Below are positions 5,934 through 14,387 of a stretch of DNA of 17,004 nucleotides, one piece after another. Position 1 is the stretch's first letter; every line of letters starts with the position of its first letter. The position numbers were made by a program, and so were the translations under genes. This DNA comes from an uncultured Bacteroidales bacterium (GTDB taxonomy: Bacteria > Bacteroidota > Bacteroidia > Bacteroidales > Muribaculaceae): the NCBI GenBank assembly GCA_900539915.1, contig UQDU01000044.1, forward strand, positions 1 to 17,004, read 5' to 3'. The notes below the pieces were generated by a model. It saw nothing but the letters and a program-made list of their open reading frames with translations. It was not told the origin of the DNA and made no database searches.

Positions 5934-6908
5934 ATGTCACAGACCCCAACCGCAATCCCCGACATATCCGTCGTAGTACCCCTATACAACGAAGCCGAAT
6001 CGCTTCCCGAACTCGAAGCGTGGATAGCCCGCGTTATGGCCGACAATAATTTCACCTACGAAATCATCTTTGTCAACGACGGTTCCACCGATGACTCATG
6101 GGAGGTCATCAGGCATCTGAGCGAAGCGAATCCCAATGTCCATGGCGTATGCTTCCGCCGCAACTACGGCAAGTCGCCGGCCCTCAACACCGGCTTTGCA
6201 CGGGCGAGAGGCTCCGTGGTCATCACCATGGACGCCGATCTCCAGGACTCTCCCGACGAGATACCCGAGCTTTACCGCATGATCACCCGGGAGGGCTACG
6301 ACCTCGTCAGCGGCTGGAAGCAGAAACGCTACGATCCGCTGTCAAAGACCATACCCACCAAGCTCTTCAACGCCACAGCCAGGCGTGTCAGCGGCATCAA
6401 AAACCTTCATGACTTCAACTGCGGACTCAAGGCCTACCGCAACAAAGTGGTCAAGCATATCGAAGTCTACGGAGACATGCACCGCTACATCCCCTATCTG
6501 GCCAAAAACGCCGGATTCACACGCATAGGCGAGAAAGTCGTGCACCATCAGGCCCGCAAGTACGGCACGAGCAAATTCGGCCTCGACCGCTTCGTCAACG
6601 GCTACCTTGACCTCGCCACGCTCTGGTTCACAGGCAAATTCGGAGCCAAACCGATGCACTTCTTCGGGCTGCTCGGCTCGCTGATGTTTTTCATCGGCCT
6701 CGTGGCAGTAATAGCCGTCGGAGCCATCAAGCTCTACAACATGTACCATGGCAACCACTACTCGCTCGTGACCGATTCCCCCTACTTCTACATCTCCCTG
6801 ACCACCATGATTCTCGGCACCCAGCTGTTTTTGGCCGGATTTGTAGGCGAACTGGTGGTGCGCAACTCTCCGCGGCGCAACGACTACGAGATAGATCAGG
6901 AATTCTAA
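5934..6908 (+). CDS. GT2 glycosyltransferase, polyprenyl-phosphate sugar synthase type
   Basis: This 324-residue inner-membrane enzyme has an N-terminal GT-A domain facing the cytoplasm and two C-terminal membrane helices (about 243-267 and 285-308). ISVVVPLYNE (11-20) and VNDGSTD (47-53) bind the nucleotide sugar, the DXD motif is Asp100-Ala-Asp102 (MDADLQDSP), and DMHRYIPYLA (181-190) is typical of enzymes that load a sugar onto undecaprenyl- or dolichyl-phosphate (DPM1/GtrB/ArnC-like). The likely reaction is transfer of one sugar from an NDP donor to polyprenyl phosphate. The sugar cannot be read from sequence. It is the second gene of a four-gene operon, followed after 39 nt by the DUF4254 gene. 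Confidence 0.92.
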   Translation: MSQTPTAIPDISVVVPLYNEAESLPELEAWIARVMADNNFTYEIIFVNDGSTDDSWEVIRHLSEANPNVHGVCFRRNYGKSPALNTGFARARGSVVITMDADLQDSPDEIPELYRMITREGYDLVSGWKQKRYDPLSKTIPTKLFNATARRVSGIKNLHDFNCGLKAYRNKVVKHIEVYGDMHRYIPYLAKNAGFTRIGEKVVHHQARKYGTSKFGLDRFVNGYLDLATLWFTGKFGAKPMHFFGLLGSLMFFIGLVAVIAVGAIKLYNMYHGNHYSLVTDSPYFYISLTTMILGTQLFLAGFVGELVVRNSPRRNDYEIDQEF

Positions 6909-6947
6909 GACCAATCAGAACCCTCACCCCAATACCTTTTACACACT

Positions 6948-7553
6948 ATGAAATTTGCAGAGAAATGTGACCGCATCTTCGCCGACACCACTTCACGATA
7001 CCACATCACAGACAATGTCGATGCCAAATTCGAAAACCCCTTCGAAGCAGGTTCGATAGAACACACCCTCGCCGAGAAAAACTGGATAGACGCCGTGCAG
7101 TGGCATCTGGAGGACATCATCCGTGACCCTGACATTGACCCGGTGGCCGCCCTCGCGCTCAAACGCCGCATTGACCGCTCCAACCAGGACCGCACCGACA
7201 TGGTAGAGGAAATTGACACATTCTTCCGCTCCAAATATGCCGATGTGAAGCCGGCCGCTGATGCTACCATCAACACCGAGAGCCCGGCCTGGGCACTTGA
7301 CCGCCTCAGCATCCTCGCCCTGAAGATTTACCACATGGAGTGTGAGGTCAACCGCCCCGACGCCACTTCGGAGCATGTGGCAAAATGCCGCAACAAGCTC
7401 AATGTACTCCTTGAGCAGCGCACTGACCTGACATCGGCCATAGATGCCCTGCTTGACGACATAGCCGCCGGACGCAAATACATGAAGGTCTACCGCCAGA
7501 TGAAGATGTACAACGACACCGACACCAACCCCGTCCTCTACCAGAAGAAATAA
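6948..7553 (+). CDS. DUF4254 family protein
   Basis: This 201-residue protein has no signal peptide or membrane segment, so it should be cytosolic. It is highly charged and reads as mostly helical. I recognise the DUF4254 family, found mainly in Bacteroidota, from NWIDAVQWHLEDIIRDP (about 46-62), LALKRRIDRSNQDRTDMVE (about 70-88), and the AWALDRLSILALKIYHM block (about 113-129), where Asp-Arg-Leu-Ser is the most distinctive stretch. No function is established. The gene lies between the GT2 and GT9 genes, with only 16 nt to the latter, and in my recollection DUF4254 often accompanies GT9 genes. A role as an accessory factor in glycan assembly is the best inference. Confidence 0.85.
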   Translation: MKFAEKCDRIFADTTSRYHITDNVDAKFENPFEAGSIEHTLAEKNWIDAVQWHLEDIIRDPDIDPVAALALKRRIDRSNQDRTDMVEEIDTFFRSKYADVKPAADATINTESPAWALDRLSILALKIYHMECEVNRPDATSEHVAKCRNKLNVLLEQRTDLTSAIDALLDDIAAGRKYMKVYRQMKMYNDTDTNPVLYQKK

Positions 7554-7569
7554 CCTCACCCACCACAAT

Positions 7570-8643
7570 ATGCACATAATCATATCCCGCTTCTCGGCTA
7601 TCGGAGACGTGGCCATGACCATCCCGGTCATCTACGGACTGGCAAAGGCCAATCCGCGCCACCGCTTCACAATGCTGACCAAGCGGGGTATGGCACGCAT
7701 ATTCGTCAACCCTCCGCGCAATCTGGAGATAATCGGCCTTGATTTCAAGGGCAATCCGCTGAGTGACTGGCGCACCCTCGCCGCAGCAGTGGATTCAGTC
7801 AAGGACAAAGCACGCGGCAAACGCTACTTCGTGGACCTGCACGATGTGCTGCGCTCACGTCTGTTGGCATGGGTATGCCGCACGAGAGGCTTCCAGACCC
7901 TGCGTTTTGACAAAGCCCGCAAAGCTAAAAAACAGATTATCAGCCACAAACCTGGCGCGGAAGTATCGTCAAACTTCATCCGCTATGCAGCTCCTTTCGC
8001 CAAAATCCCGGGACTGAAACCGGCCGCTGCATTCCACTCCATATTTCCGGGAGGCAGGGGCGACAAAAAACTGTTTGAACACATTACAGGAGTTCGCCGC
8101 GAAGGCGAACGATGGGTAGGCATCGCCCCCTTTGCCGCCCATGAGGGCAAAATCTACCCACAGGACCTGATGAAGCAGGTCATCGACGAGCTTGCCTGGA
8201 AAGGAAGTATCCGCATATTCCTGTTAGGTGGAGGCAAGCATGAAAAGGAGATTCTTGACGCTTGGGCCGCGGAATATGACAATGTCACATCACTCGCCGG
8301 AAGCGGACTTAGCCTCGAAGCCGAGCTGTCACTTATGAGCCATCTTGACCTCATGCTCACCATGGACTCCGCCAACATGCACTTCTCATCGCTCGTCGGG
8401 ACGCCATCGCTCAGCATATGGGGAGCCACATCGCCTGTGACAGGCTTCGCTCCCTACCGCTCCCCAGATAGCAGCACCCCCAACAGGTATATACAGGCCG
8501 AAGGCCTGCCGTGCCGTCCGTGCTCGGTGTTTGGCAACAAGCCGTGCCGCATAGGGGGCTACCCGTGTCTCCGCCGCATAACCCCGGGGCAAGTGACAGA
8601 GCGCATAATTGCAACACTGCAAGGCAACGACAAAGCTCTGTGA
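7570..8643 (+). CDS. GT9 family glycosyltransferase (ADP-heptose:LPS heptosyltransferase-like)
   Basis: This 357-residue peripheral membrane or cytosolic enzyme has the two Rossmann domains of GT-B family 9. The N-terminal acceptor domain opens with IIISRFSAIGDVAMTIPVIY, including the family's S-A-I-G-D. The donor domain contains VGIAPFAAHEGKIYP (about 178-192), FLLGGGKHEKE, and the conserved LMLTMDSANMHFSSLVGTP followed by SIWGATSP. Family members usually add heptose to lipopolysaccharide core; the acceptor here is unknown. A Cys-rich stretch near the C-terminus (CRPCSVFGNKPC, then GGYPC) could bind metal and, as I recall, recurs in Bacteroidota members. It is the last gene of the operon, 16 nt after DUF4254. 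Confidence 0.9.
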   Translation: MHIIISRFSAIGDVAMTIPVIYGLAKANPRHRFTMLTKRGMARIFVNPPRNLEIIGLDFKGNPLSDWRTLAAAVDSVKDKARGKRYFVDLHDVLRSRLLAWVCRTRGFQTLRFDKARKAKKQIISHKPGAEVSSNFIRYAAPFAKIPGLKPAAAFHSIFPGGRGDKKLFEHITGVRREGERWVGIAPFAAHEGKIYPQDLMKQVIDELAWKGSIRIFLLGGGKHEKEILDAWAAEYDNVTSLAGSGLSLEAELSLMSHLDLMLTMDSANMHFSSLVGTPSLSIWGATSPVTGFAPYRSPDSSTPNRYIQAEGLPCRPCSVFGNKPCRIGGYPCLRRITPGQVTERIIATLQGNDKAL

Positions 8644-8714
8644 GCCGATTAACATTCCATCGCATATAATCGCGTCCTAAGGCCTGTTTACAGCCCTGAC
8701 AGCCCATCATAGCA

Positions 8715-8740
8715 CCATAGCACCAACAGGCTTGCTATGG
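8715..8740. repeat. Small hairpin downstream of the GT9 gene
   Basis: CCATAGCA (8715-8722) and TGCTATGG (8733-8740) form an 8-bp stem with a 10-nt loop, about 70 nt after the GT9 stop. ATAGCACC occurs twice in tandem here. No T-run follows, so it is not a classic terminator. Confidence 0.45.
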
Positions 8741-8751
8741 GGCACAATAAA

Positions 8752-8828
8752 GACGCGCCATGAATCCGCGTCACCACCGTTTTTTTTGCAGAAGCCCGGA
8801 ACGCAGACGCATGGCGCGTCAAAAAAAA
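8752..8828. terminator. Bidirectional terminator region with two competing stems
   Basis: GACGCG (8752-8757) can pair with CGCGTC (8767-8772). On the plus strand that stem is followed, after 7 nt, by eight T (8780-8787), ending the GT9 operon. On the minus strand it is followed directly by TTTATT, ending the cupin transcript. The longer arm GACGCGCCATG (8752-8762) can instead pair with CATGGCGCGTC (8810-8820), which is followed by eight A on the plus strand. The two pairings exclude each other. No gene is visible in 8644-8846. Confidence 0.6.
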
Positions 8829-8846
8829 GTCTATATGTATGCGGCG

Positions 8847-9173
8847 TCAGTCGTTGATGTGTATGAGCATCAGTTTGCCCTGCTCCAATGCCTTGACAGC
8901 ATGCAGCGTGTTAGGGGGCATCACCACCACATCGTTTTTCTTCATATAATGAAGGTTATCTTCTATACTGATCTCAAAAGCGCCCTCTACAATCTGTATC
9001 ATCACTGCGAATGGTACAGAATGTACATCAATCTTGACATCCTTGTCAAAGGCAAGCATGCTGACTCCGCCTCCTTTGGCTGATACCAAGTCCTTACGCA
9101 CAACGTGTCCGGCCTCGTATTCAATCTGAGATCCGAGACGGAACGGCAGCCGCTCCATTACATTTGATGCCAT
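8847..9173 (-). CDS. Small single-domain cupin protein
   Basis: This 108-residue protein consists of one cupin beta-barrel. The first cupin motif region is at about residues 44-64 (KDVKIDVHSVPFAVMIQIVE, then G) and the second at about 81-94 (DVVVMPPNTLHAVK). Only His51 of the usual motif-1 metal ligands remains, plus His91 from motif 2, so metal binding may be altered or lost. Proteins of this size act as sugar or small-molecule sensors, isomerases or dioxygenase-like enzymes, and the sequence does not decide which. No signal peptide is present. It follows yebC in the same orientation but is separated from it by a terminator, so it is probably transcribed alone; I see no convincing promoter in 9174-9280. 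Confidence 0.8.
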   Translation of the reverse strand: MASNVMERLPFRLGSQIEYEAGHVVRKDLVSAKGGGVSMLAFDKDVKIDVHSVPFAVMIQIVEGAFEISIEDNLHYMKKNDVVVMPPNTLHAVKALEQGKLMLIHIND

Positions 9174-9265
9174 AGTCTACTTAAATTTCAGGTTATACAG
9201 TTTAAATATAACAAACCCGAATAAGTAACAGTTCATCAATGAAGAGGCTTATATGCTCGCGTACA

Positions 9266-9276
9266 GGGGGGGGGGG
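9266..9276. repeat. Eleven-G homopolymer between cupin and yebC
   Basis: A run of eleven G (eleven C on the coding strand of both neighbours) lies about 93 nt upstream of the cupin start and just beyond the yebC terminator. It is outside any gene. A change in its length could alter spacing in the cupin upstream region, or it may be inert. Confidence 0.85.
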
Positions 9277-9280
9277 AGAA

Positions 9281-9319
9281 AAGAAGGCGCCATCAGTGAT
9301 GTGACGCGCCTCCCTTTTT
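9281..9319 (-). terminator. Terminator of the yqeY-serS-pheT-yebC group
   Basis: GGCGC (9286-9290) pairs with GCGCC (9306-9310), and flanking AAGAA / TCCCTT extends the stem with wobble pairs. On the minus strand the stem is followed by TTCTTTT, and on the plus strand by CCCTTTTT, so it may work in both directions. It begins about 26 nt after the yebC stop. Confidence 0.65.
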
Positions 9320-9344
9320 ATGTCCGGATTGATGGTCGGAGCAA

Positions 9345-10061
9345 TCAGTCTTCCTTCATATTGTGGAAGACGTTCTGCACGTCCTCGTCCTCTTCAAGTT
9401 TCTCAAGGAGCTTGTCAAGCGTGACACGCTGCTCCTCGGTCACCTCTTTGAGGTCGTTGGGGATGCGCTCGAACTCCGCGCTGACGATTTCAAAACCATT
9501 TTCCTCAAGGTACTTCTGGATGTTGGCAAACTCCTCAAAAGCACCGTAGAGCACGATTTCGTCCTCGTCGTTCTCCAGCTCGTCCACACCGTAGTCGATG
9601 AGTTCAAGCTCGAGATCTTCAAGGCTCACGCCGTCTTTGGGTTTGATTTTAAACACGCTCTTGTGGTCAAACAGGAACGTCAGAGAGCCCTGTGTGCCGA
9701 GCGAGCCGCCGAACTTGTTGAAGTAAGAGCGGACGTTGGCCACGGTGCGTGTGTTGTTGTCAGTGGCAGCCTCCACGAAGATAGCGATGCCGAAGGGGCC
9801 GTATCCTTCGTAGGTGATTTCCTTATAGTCGCTTGCATCCTTGTCGGTAGCCTTCTTGATGGCACGTTCCACGGTATCTTTGGGCATATTGGCAGCCTTG
9901 GCGTTGTGCATAAGCACACGCAGACGTGGATTAGTGTCGGGATCGGGACCACCGGCCTTGGCGGCGATAGTGATTTCCTTGCCGATACGGGTAAATGTAC
10001 GGGACATATTACCCCAGCGTTTCAGTTTTCGCGCTTTGCGATATTCAAAAGCTCTTCCCAT
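9345..10061 (-). CDS. yebC: YebC/PmpR family protein
   Basis: This 238-residue cytosolic protein belongs to the YebC/PmpR/TACO1 family. The family's N-terminus is intact: MGRAFEYRKARKLKRWGNMS followed by the K-EITIAAKAGGPDPDTNPRLR block, then NMPKDTVERAIKKA (about 72-85) and YEGYGPFGIAIFVE (about 97-110). These cover the three classic domains, and length is normal. Members were first described as transcription regulators; more recent work links the family to relief of ribosome stalling. The gene follows pheT after 69 nt. That gap holds a GTT-rich repeat (10094-10113) and no promoter I can see, so read-through from pheT is likely. A role in translation fits its neighbours serS and pheT. Confidence 0.95.
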   Translation of the reverse strand: MGRAFEYRKARKLKRWGNMSRTFTRIGKEITIAAKAGGPDPDTNPRLRVLMHNAKAANMPKDTVERAIKKATDKDASDYKEITYEGYGPFGIAIFVEAATDNNTRTVANVRSYFNKFGGSLGTQGSLTFLFDHKSVFKIKPKDGVSLEDLELELIDYGVDELENDEDEIVLYGAFEEFANIQKYLEENGFEIVSAEFERIPNDLKEVTEEQRVTLDKLLEKLEEDEDVQNVFHNMKED

Positions 10062-10130
10062 AGTGGTGAGTTAGTTTTGATTTTATGTTTATAGTTGTTG
10101 TTATTGTTGTTGCGTTCATTTCATCATGCG

Positions 10131-12599
10131 TCAGCGGAGAGTGGCTCCGAGACGTTTGCCGAGATTGGCGGTCACCTTGTTCATCACAGCCTCTATCTGC
10201 TTGTCCTGAAGAGTATTTTCGGCATCCTGGAGAGTCAGGGATATGGCATATGATTTCTTGCCCTCGGGCAGGTTCTTGCCCTCGTAGACGTCAAAGAGGC
10301 TTACGTCCTGGAGCAGACGCTTCTCGCTTTCGCGCACTACCTGGGCTATCTGTTCCATGGTCACGCCCTTGTCTACGAGCAGAGCGAGGTCACGCTTGAC
10401 AGGATGGGTCTTGGCGATATTAGCCGCGGTCACATTGCGTTTCAGCGCCATTGATGTCAGAGCCTCCCAGTCAAGTTCGGCATAGCACACAGGCTGCTTT
10501 ATATCCATCATGTGAAGCTGGCTCTTGGCAACGATGCCGAGAGTGGCAAGATGCTTGCCGTTACGGCTGCTCACAGTCATGCATGCTGCCATGAGCGGAT
10601 GCTTCGCCACCTCCCATTTCAGCTCACGCATGGAGATGCCGAGCACATCCATCACATCCTCCACATAAGCCTTGAGGTCGTAGAATGTGGATTCAGCCGA
10701 CGGACGCACCCAGTTGCCCGGAGCGACATTTCCGGTCACCCACATGCCCAGTTTCGCCTTCTGGCTGTAGGGGGCGAGGGGACGCTCGGCAGTAGACTCG
10801 GCCTCGGGATTGAGCGAGTAGACATTACCGCTCTCCACGAGCATCAGCGAGTCCTCGCGTCGGTTGACATTACGGGCTATGGATTCCAGACCACCGTAGA
10901 GCAGGGTCTGGCGCATCACACTGAGATCGGTGCTGAGCGGATTGAGCAGCGACACGCAATTAGCGAGAGGGAAAGCCTCATTGTCGGCATAATAACGCTC
11001 CGATGTCAGCGAGTTGCACATTATCTCATTGAATCCCCGGGCGGCAAGCATGGCTATGATTTCAGCTGTGAGATGGGCACGCTTGTCGGTCGGAGTCATG
11101 TATTGCAGGCATGAGTGCACCTCATCGCCGGGCAACACATTATTATATCCATAGATGCGGAGTATGTCCTCGACCACGTCACAGGGGCGAGTCACATCCA
11201 CGCGGTATGTAGGAATCAGCAGGTCCACGGCGCCGTCAGTGCGTCCGGCTATCTCCATCTCGAGCGAGGTGGCTATAGCGTCAACCTTGTCAGCGTCAAT
11301 ATGGGTGCCTACAAGGCGGTCAAGGTAATCGTATTCGAGATGCACCTTGGCCCGCTCTACCTGACGGGGATAGATATCGACAGGCTCGCCGACAATCTCT
11401 CCGCCGGCCACCTCTTTGATAAGTATGGCAGCGAGCAGCAGATTGTACATGGTGCCGTTGGGGTCGACTCCGCGCTCGAATCTGAACGAGGCGTCGGTGT
11501 TGAGTCCCTGCCGACGCGCAGTCTTGCGGACAGAAGTGGGGTGGAAACATGCGCTCTCGATAAACACGTTGCGCGAGGCCTCCGTCACACCCGAGTCCAG
11601 ACCGCCGAACACACCTGCGATACATAGCGGACGCTCGGTGTCACATATCATCAGGTCGCGGCTGTCGAGTTTGCGTTCCACGCCGTCAAGCGTCACGAAG
11701 GTCTCCCCTTCCCGAGCGGTCTTGACTATGATTTCGCCGCCGGCTATGCGGTCGGCGTCAAAGCTGTGGAGCGGCTGGCCGAAACCGTGGAGGATATAGT
11801 TGGTTATATCCACGATATTGTTGATAGGACGCTGGCCGATGGCAGTCAGACGCTGCTTGAGCCAATCGGGGCTCTCCTTGACAGAGACATTGCGTATGGT
11901 CACTCCGCTGTAGCGGATACATGCTTCAGTATCCTCCACCTTGACGCGGATTGCATCGCCGTCAGGCACGTCGACCTTGAAGCCGTCGACAGCCGGACGA
12001 ATCAGGGCTGCACCTTCGCGGTGGCAAGCATCCCATGCCGCGAGGTCACGCGCCACGCCGAAATGGCTTGCCGCATCAATGCGGTTAGGAGTCAGGTCCA
12101 CCTCTATCACATAGTCCGACGAGAGGTTATAGTATTGGGCGGCAGGAGTGCCCGGCTTCACATCGTCAGTGATAACTATGATGCCGTCATGGCTCTTGCC
12201 CACGCCTATCTCATCCTCTGCGCATATCATGCCCAGCGACTCCACGCCGCGGATTTTGGATTTCTTGATTTTGAATTCCTGGTCACCGTCATAGAGAGTA
12301 GTGCCTACGGTAGCCACAACGACAGTCTGCCCGGCGGCCACATTGGGAGCACCGCAGACTATCTGGGTCGGCTGTCCGTCGCCAAGGTCCACCGTGGTGA
12401 TGTGCAGGTGGTCACTGTCAGGATGCTCCACGCAGGTGAGCACCTTGCCGATGACTATGCCTTTGAGACCGCCGCGTATTGATTCCACCTCCTCTATGCC
12501 GCCGGTCTCCAGACCGATTGACGTGAGGGCTTCGGCAATCTTCTCCGCGTCAAGGTCTATGTCGATATACTGACGCAGCCAGTTGAGTGATATATTCAT
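10131..12599 (-). CDS. pheT: Phenylalanine-tRNA ligase beta subunit
   Basis: This 822-residue cytosolic protein is the beta chain of the alpha2-beta2 enzyme that charges tRNA-Phe. It opens with MNISLNWLRQYIDIDLDAEK. An EMAP-type tRNA-binding domain follows (about 43-155, HPDSDHLHITTVDLG and VCGAPNVAAG). Next come the VDLTPNRIDAASHFGVARDL linker, the B3/B4 editing domain (about 210-370), the B5 domain (about 405-475), the catalytic-like core, and the C-terminal anticodon-binding FDX-ACB domain (about 730-822, beginning HPVKRDLALLVDKG). Length is normal for the long bacterial form. The alpha subunit gene pheS is not in this window; it must lie elsewhere, as it often does in Bacteroidota. The start lies 26 nt after the serS stop, so the two are probably co-transcribed. 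Confidence 0.97.
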   Translation of the reverse strand: MNISLNWLRQYIDIDLDAEKIAEALTSIGLETGGIEEVESIRGGLKGIVIGKVLTCVEHPDSDHLHITTVDLGDGQPTQIVCGAPNVAAGQTVVVATVGTTLYDGDQEFKIKKSKIRGVESLGMICAEDEIGVGKSHDGIIVITDDVKPGTPAAQYYNLSSDYVIEVDLTPNRIDAASHFGVARDLAAWDACHREGAALIRPAVDGFKVDVPDGDAIRVKVEDTEACIRYSGVTIRNVSVKESPDWLKQRLTAIGQRPINNIVDITNYILHGFGQPLHSFDADRIAGGEIIVKTAREGETFVTLDGVERKLDSRDLMICDTERPLCIAGVFGGLDSGVTEASRNVFIESACFHPTSVRKTARRQGLNTDASFRFERGVDPNGTMYNLLLAAILIKEVAGGEIVGEPVDIYPRQVERAKVHLEYDYLDRLVGTHIDADKVDAIATSLEMEIAGRTDGAVDLLIPTYRVDVTRPCDVVEDILRIYGYNNVLPGDEVHSCLQYMTPTDKRAHLTAEIIAMLAARGFNEIMCNSLTSERYYADNEAFPLANCVSLLNPLSTDLSVMRQTLLYGGLESIARNVNRREDSLMLVESGNVYSLNPEAESTAERPLAPYSQKAKLGMWVTGNVAPGNWVRPSAESTFYDLKAYVEDVMDVLGISMRELKWEVAKHPLMAACMTVSSRNGKHLATLGIVAKSQLHMMDIKQPVCYAELDWEALTSMALKRNVTAANIAKTHPVKRDLALLVDKGVTMEQIAQVVRESEKRLLQDVSLFDVYEGKNLPEGKKSYAISLTLQDAENTLQDKQIEAVMNKVTANLGKRLGATLR

Positions 12600-12625
12600 A
12601 TTGGATATTGTCGGGCAGTGGTTAA

Positions 12626-13897
12626 TCAGTTGATGATGTCAAATCCGGTGTATTTGCGCAGCACCTCGGGCACCACGATACCTTCAGGAGTCTGGTTGTT
12701 TTCGAGCAGAGCGGCCACTATGCGCGGCAGAGCAAGCGCGGAACCGTTGAGCGTATGCACCAGAGCCGTTTTCTTGTCAGCCGTGCGGTAGCGGCATTTG
12801 AGACGGTTGGCCTGATAGGTCTCGAAGTTTGACACCGAAGACACCTCAAGCCAGCGTTTCTGTGCAGCCGAGAACACTTCGAAATCGAAAGTGATGGCCG
12901 AAGTGAAGCTCATGTCACCGCCGCAGAGGCGGAGTATATGCCAGGGCAGACCGAGCTTCTCGAGCAGACCCTGCACGTGGTCCTTCATCTCCTCAAGAGC
13001 AGCGTAGGAATTTTCAGGCTTCTCGATGCGCACGATTTCCACCTTGTCAAACTGATGCAGGCGGTTGAGACCGCGCACATCCTTGCCGTAGCTGCCGGCT
13101 TCGCGACGGAAGCATGCCGAGTAGGCGCAATTCTTGACCGGGAGCTGATCGTCAGTCAGGATGACGTCGCGGTAGAGGTTGGTGACAGGAACCTCGGCGG
13201 TGGGGATGAGATAGAGGTTGTCCTCATTGATATAGTACATCTGACCCTCCTTGTCGGGGAGCTGACCTGTGCCGTATCCCGATGCCTCATTGACCACATA
13301 GGGGGGCTGTATCTCCAGGTAGCCAGCCTTGCCAGCCTCGTCAAGGAAGAACTGGATGAGGGCACGTTGCAGACGTGCACCCTTGCCTACATACACAGGG
13401 AAACCAGCTCCGGTGATTTTCACACCGAGATCGAAGTTGATCAGATTGTATTTCTTGGCGAGGGCCCAGTGGGGAAGCGCATCCTCGGGAAGGTCGGGCA
13501 TCGGACCGCCGGTCTTCTCCACCACATTATCGGCAGCCGTTTTACCTTCGGGTACTGCGGCGCAGGGTATGTTGGGGATGGTCAGCAGGATGTCGCGGAT
13601 GCTTCCCTCGACCTCTGACAGCTCGGCGGCTTCAGCAGCCTGCGATGCTTTAAGTTCTGCCACGAGAGCCTTGGCTTTGTCAGCCTCGTCCTTCTTGCCC
13701 TCTTTCATGAGAGCACCGATAGCGGCAGCGTGCTTCTTCAGTTCGCCTGCCATATTGTCGCTGTTGAGCTGGAGAGCGCGGCGGCGGTCATCCAGAGCGA
13801 TTATTTCGTTGATTCTTTCCTGAGCGTCAAAGCCCTTTACTGCCAGTCGCTCGACTATCAGCGCGGGGTCTGCTTTAATCTGCTGTAGAGTAAGCAT
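12626..13897 (-). CDS. serS: Serine-tRNA ligase
   Basis: This 423-residue class II synthetase charges tRNA-Ser (and tRNA-Sec where present). The N-terminal part, about residues 25-105, is the long antiparallel coiled coil that grips the tRNA's extra arm. The catalytic domain shows the serine-site TAEVPVTNLY, motif 2 FRREAGSYGKDVRGLNRLHQ (the usual RxxAG), and motif 3 GSALALPRIVAALLENNQ near the C-terminus (about 385-402). Length is typical. Start ATG 13897 is supported by MLTLQQIKADPALIVERLAV, a standard opening. It lies 40 nt after the yqeY-like gene and 26 nt before pheT in the same direction. Confidence 0.97.
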   Translation of the reverse strand: MLTLQQIKADPALIVERLAVKGFDAQERINEIIALDDRRRALQLNSDNMAGELKKHAAAIGALMKEGKKDEADKAKALVAELKASQAAEAAELSEVEGSIRDILLTIPNIPCAAVPEGKTAADNVVEKTGGPMPDLPEDALPHWALAKKYNLINFDLGVKITGAGFPVYVGKGARLQRALIQFFLDEAGKAGYLEIQPPYVVNEASGYGTGQLPDKEGQMYYINEDNLYLIPTAEVPVTNLYRDVILTDDQLPVKNCAYSACFRREAGSYGKDVRGLNRLHQFDKVEIVRIEKPENSYAALEEMKDHVQGLLEKLGLPWHILRLCGGDMSFTSAITFDFEVFSAAQKRWLEVSSVSNFETYQANRLKCRYRTADKKTALVHTLNGSALALPRIVAALLENNQTPEGIVVPEVLRKYTGFDIIN

Positions 13898-13937
13898 ATA
13901 TTTTGTTTTTGATATTATTTCGTGAATTTTTCAGGAA

Positions 13938-14387
13938 TCAGGCGAGGAGTTCGCGCACTTTGGCAGAGATGACTTTGCCATCGGCACGTCCGGCGAGAGC
14001 CTTTGAAGCCACGCCCATGACCTTGCCCATCTCCTTGGCAGATGTAGCGCCTACCTGAGCGATGATTTCGCGAAGCTTGGCGGTAAGCTCTTCATCGGAG
14101 AGCGGCTGGGGGAGGTATTCCTCGATAACGGCAGCCTCGGCAAGCTCGTTGTCAGCGAGATCCTGACGGTTTTGCTCGGCGTATATCACGGCTGTCTCCC
14201 TGCGCTGCTTCGACATCTTGGCAAGTATTTTCAGAGCGGCATCGTCACTGAGAGTGCCGTCGCCGCCTTTGGCTGTCTTGGCTTCAAGAAATTCTTTTTT
14301 GATGCCGCGGAGAGTCTCGAGACGCACCTTCTCCTTGGCGAGCATTGCCGACTTGATGTCGGCACTGATTGTGTCAAATAGATCCAT
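13938..14387 (-). CDS. GatB/YqeY domain-containing protein
   Basis: This 149-residue cytosolic protein is a stand-alone YqeY domain. It has the opening block DLFDTISADIKSAMLAKEKV, then RLETLRGIKKEFLEAK, LAKMSKQRRETAVIYAEQNR, the central YLPQPLSDEEL, and the C-terminal GKVMGVASKALAGRADGKVI that family members share with the tail of GatB. In GatB this tail helps the tRNA-dependent amidotransferase position its tRNA. The role of the free form is not settled, though a link to tRNA is likely and fits the downstream serS and pheT. It seems to be the first gene of the minus-strand translation group; no strong promoter is visible ahead of it. The REP-like palindromes start about 90 nt upstream. Confidence 0.92.
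   Translation of the reverse strand: MDLFDTISADIKSAMLAKEKVRLETLRGIKKEFLEAKTAKGGDGTLSDDAALKILAKMSKQRRETAVIYAEQNRQDLADNELAEAAVIEEYLPQPLSDEELTAKLREIIAQVGATSAKEMGKVMGVASKALAGRADGKVISAKVRELLA

Noticed and set aside
6342..6914. Minus-strand frames overlapping the GT2 gene.
   Set aside because: They are antisense shadows of a gene with intact GT2 motifs, with no promoter or homology of their own.
9363..10094. A 243-residue plus-strand frame across yebC.
   Set aside because: It is antisense to a well-recognised gene and rich in Val, Leu and His, as expected for a shadow frame.
10512..12482. Several plus-strand frames across pheT, up to 238 residues.
   Set aside because: All are antisense to PheT, whose domains account for the whole region.
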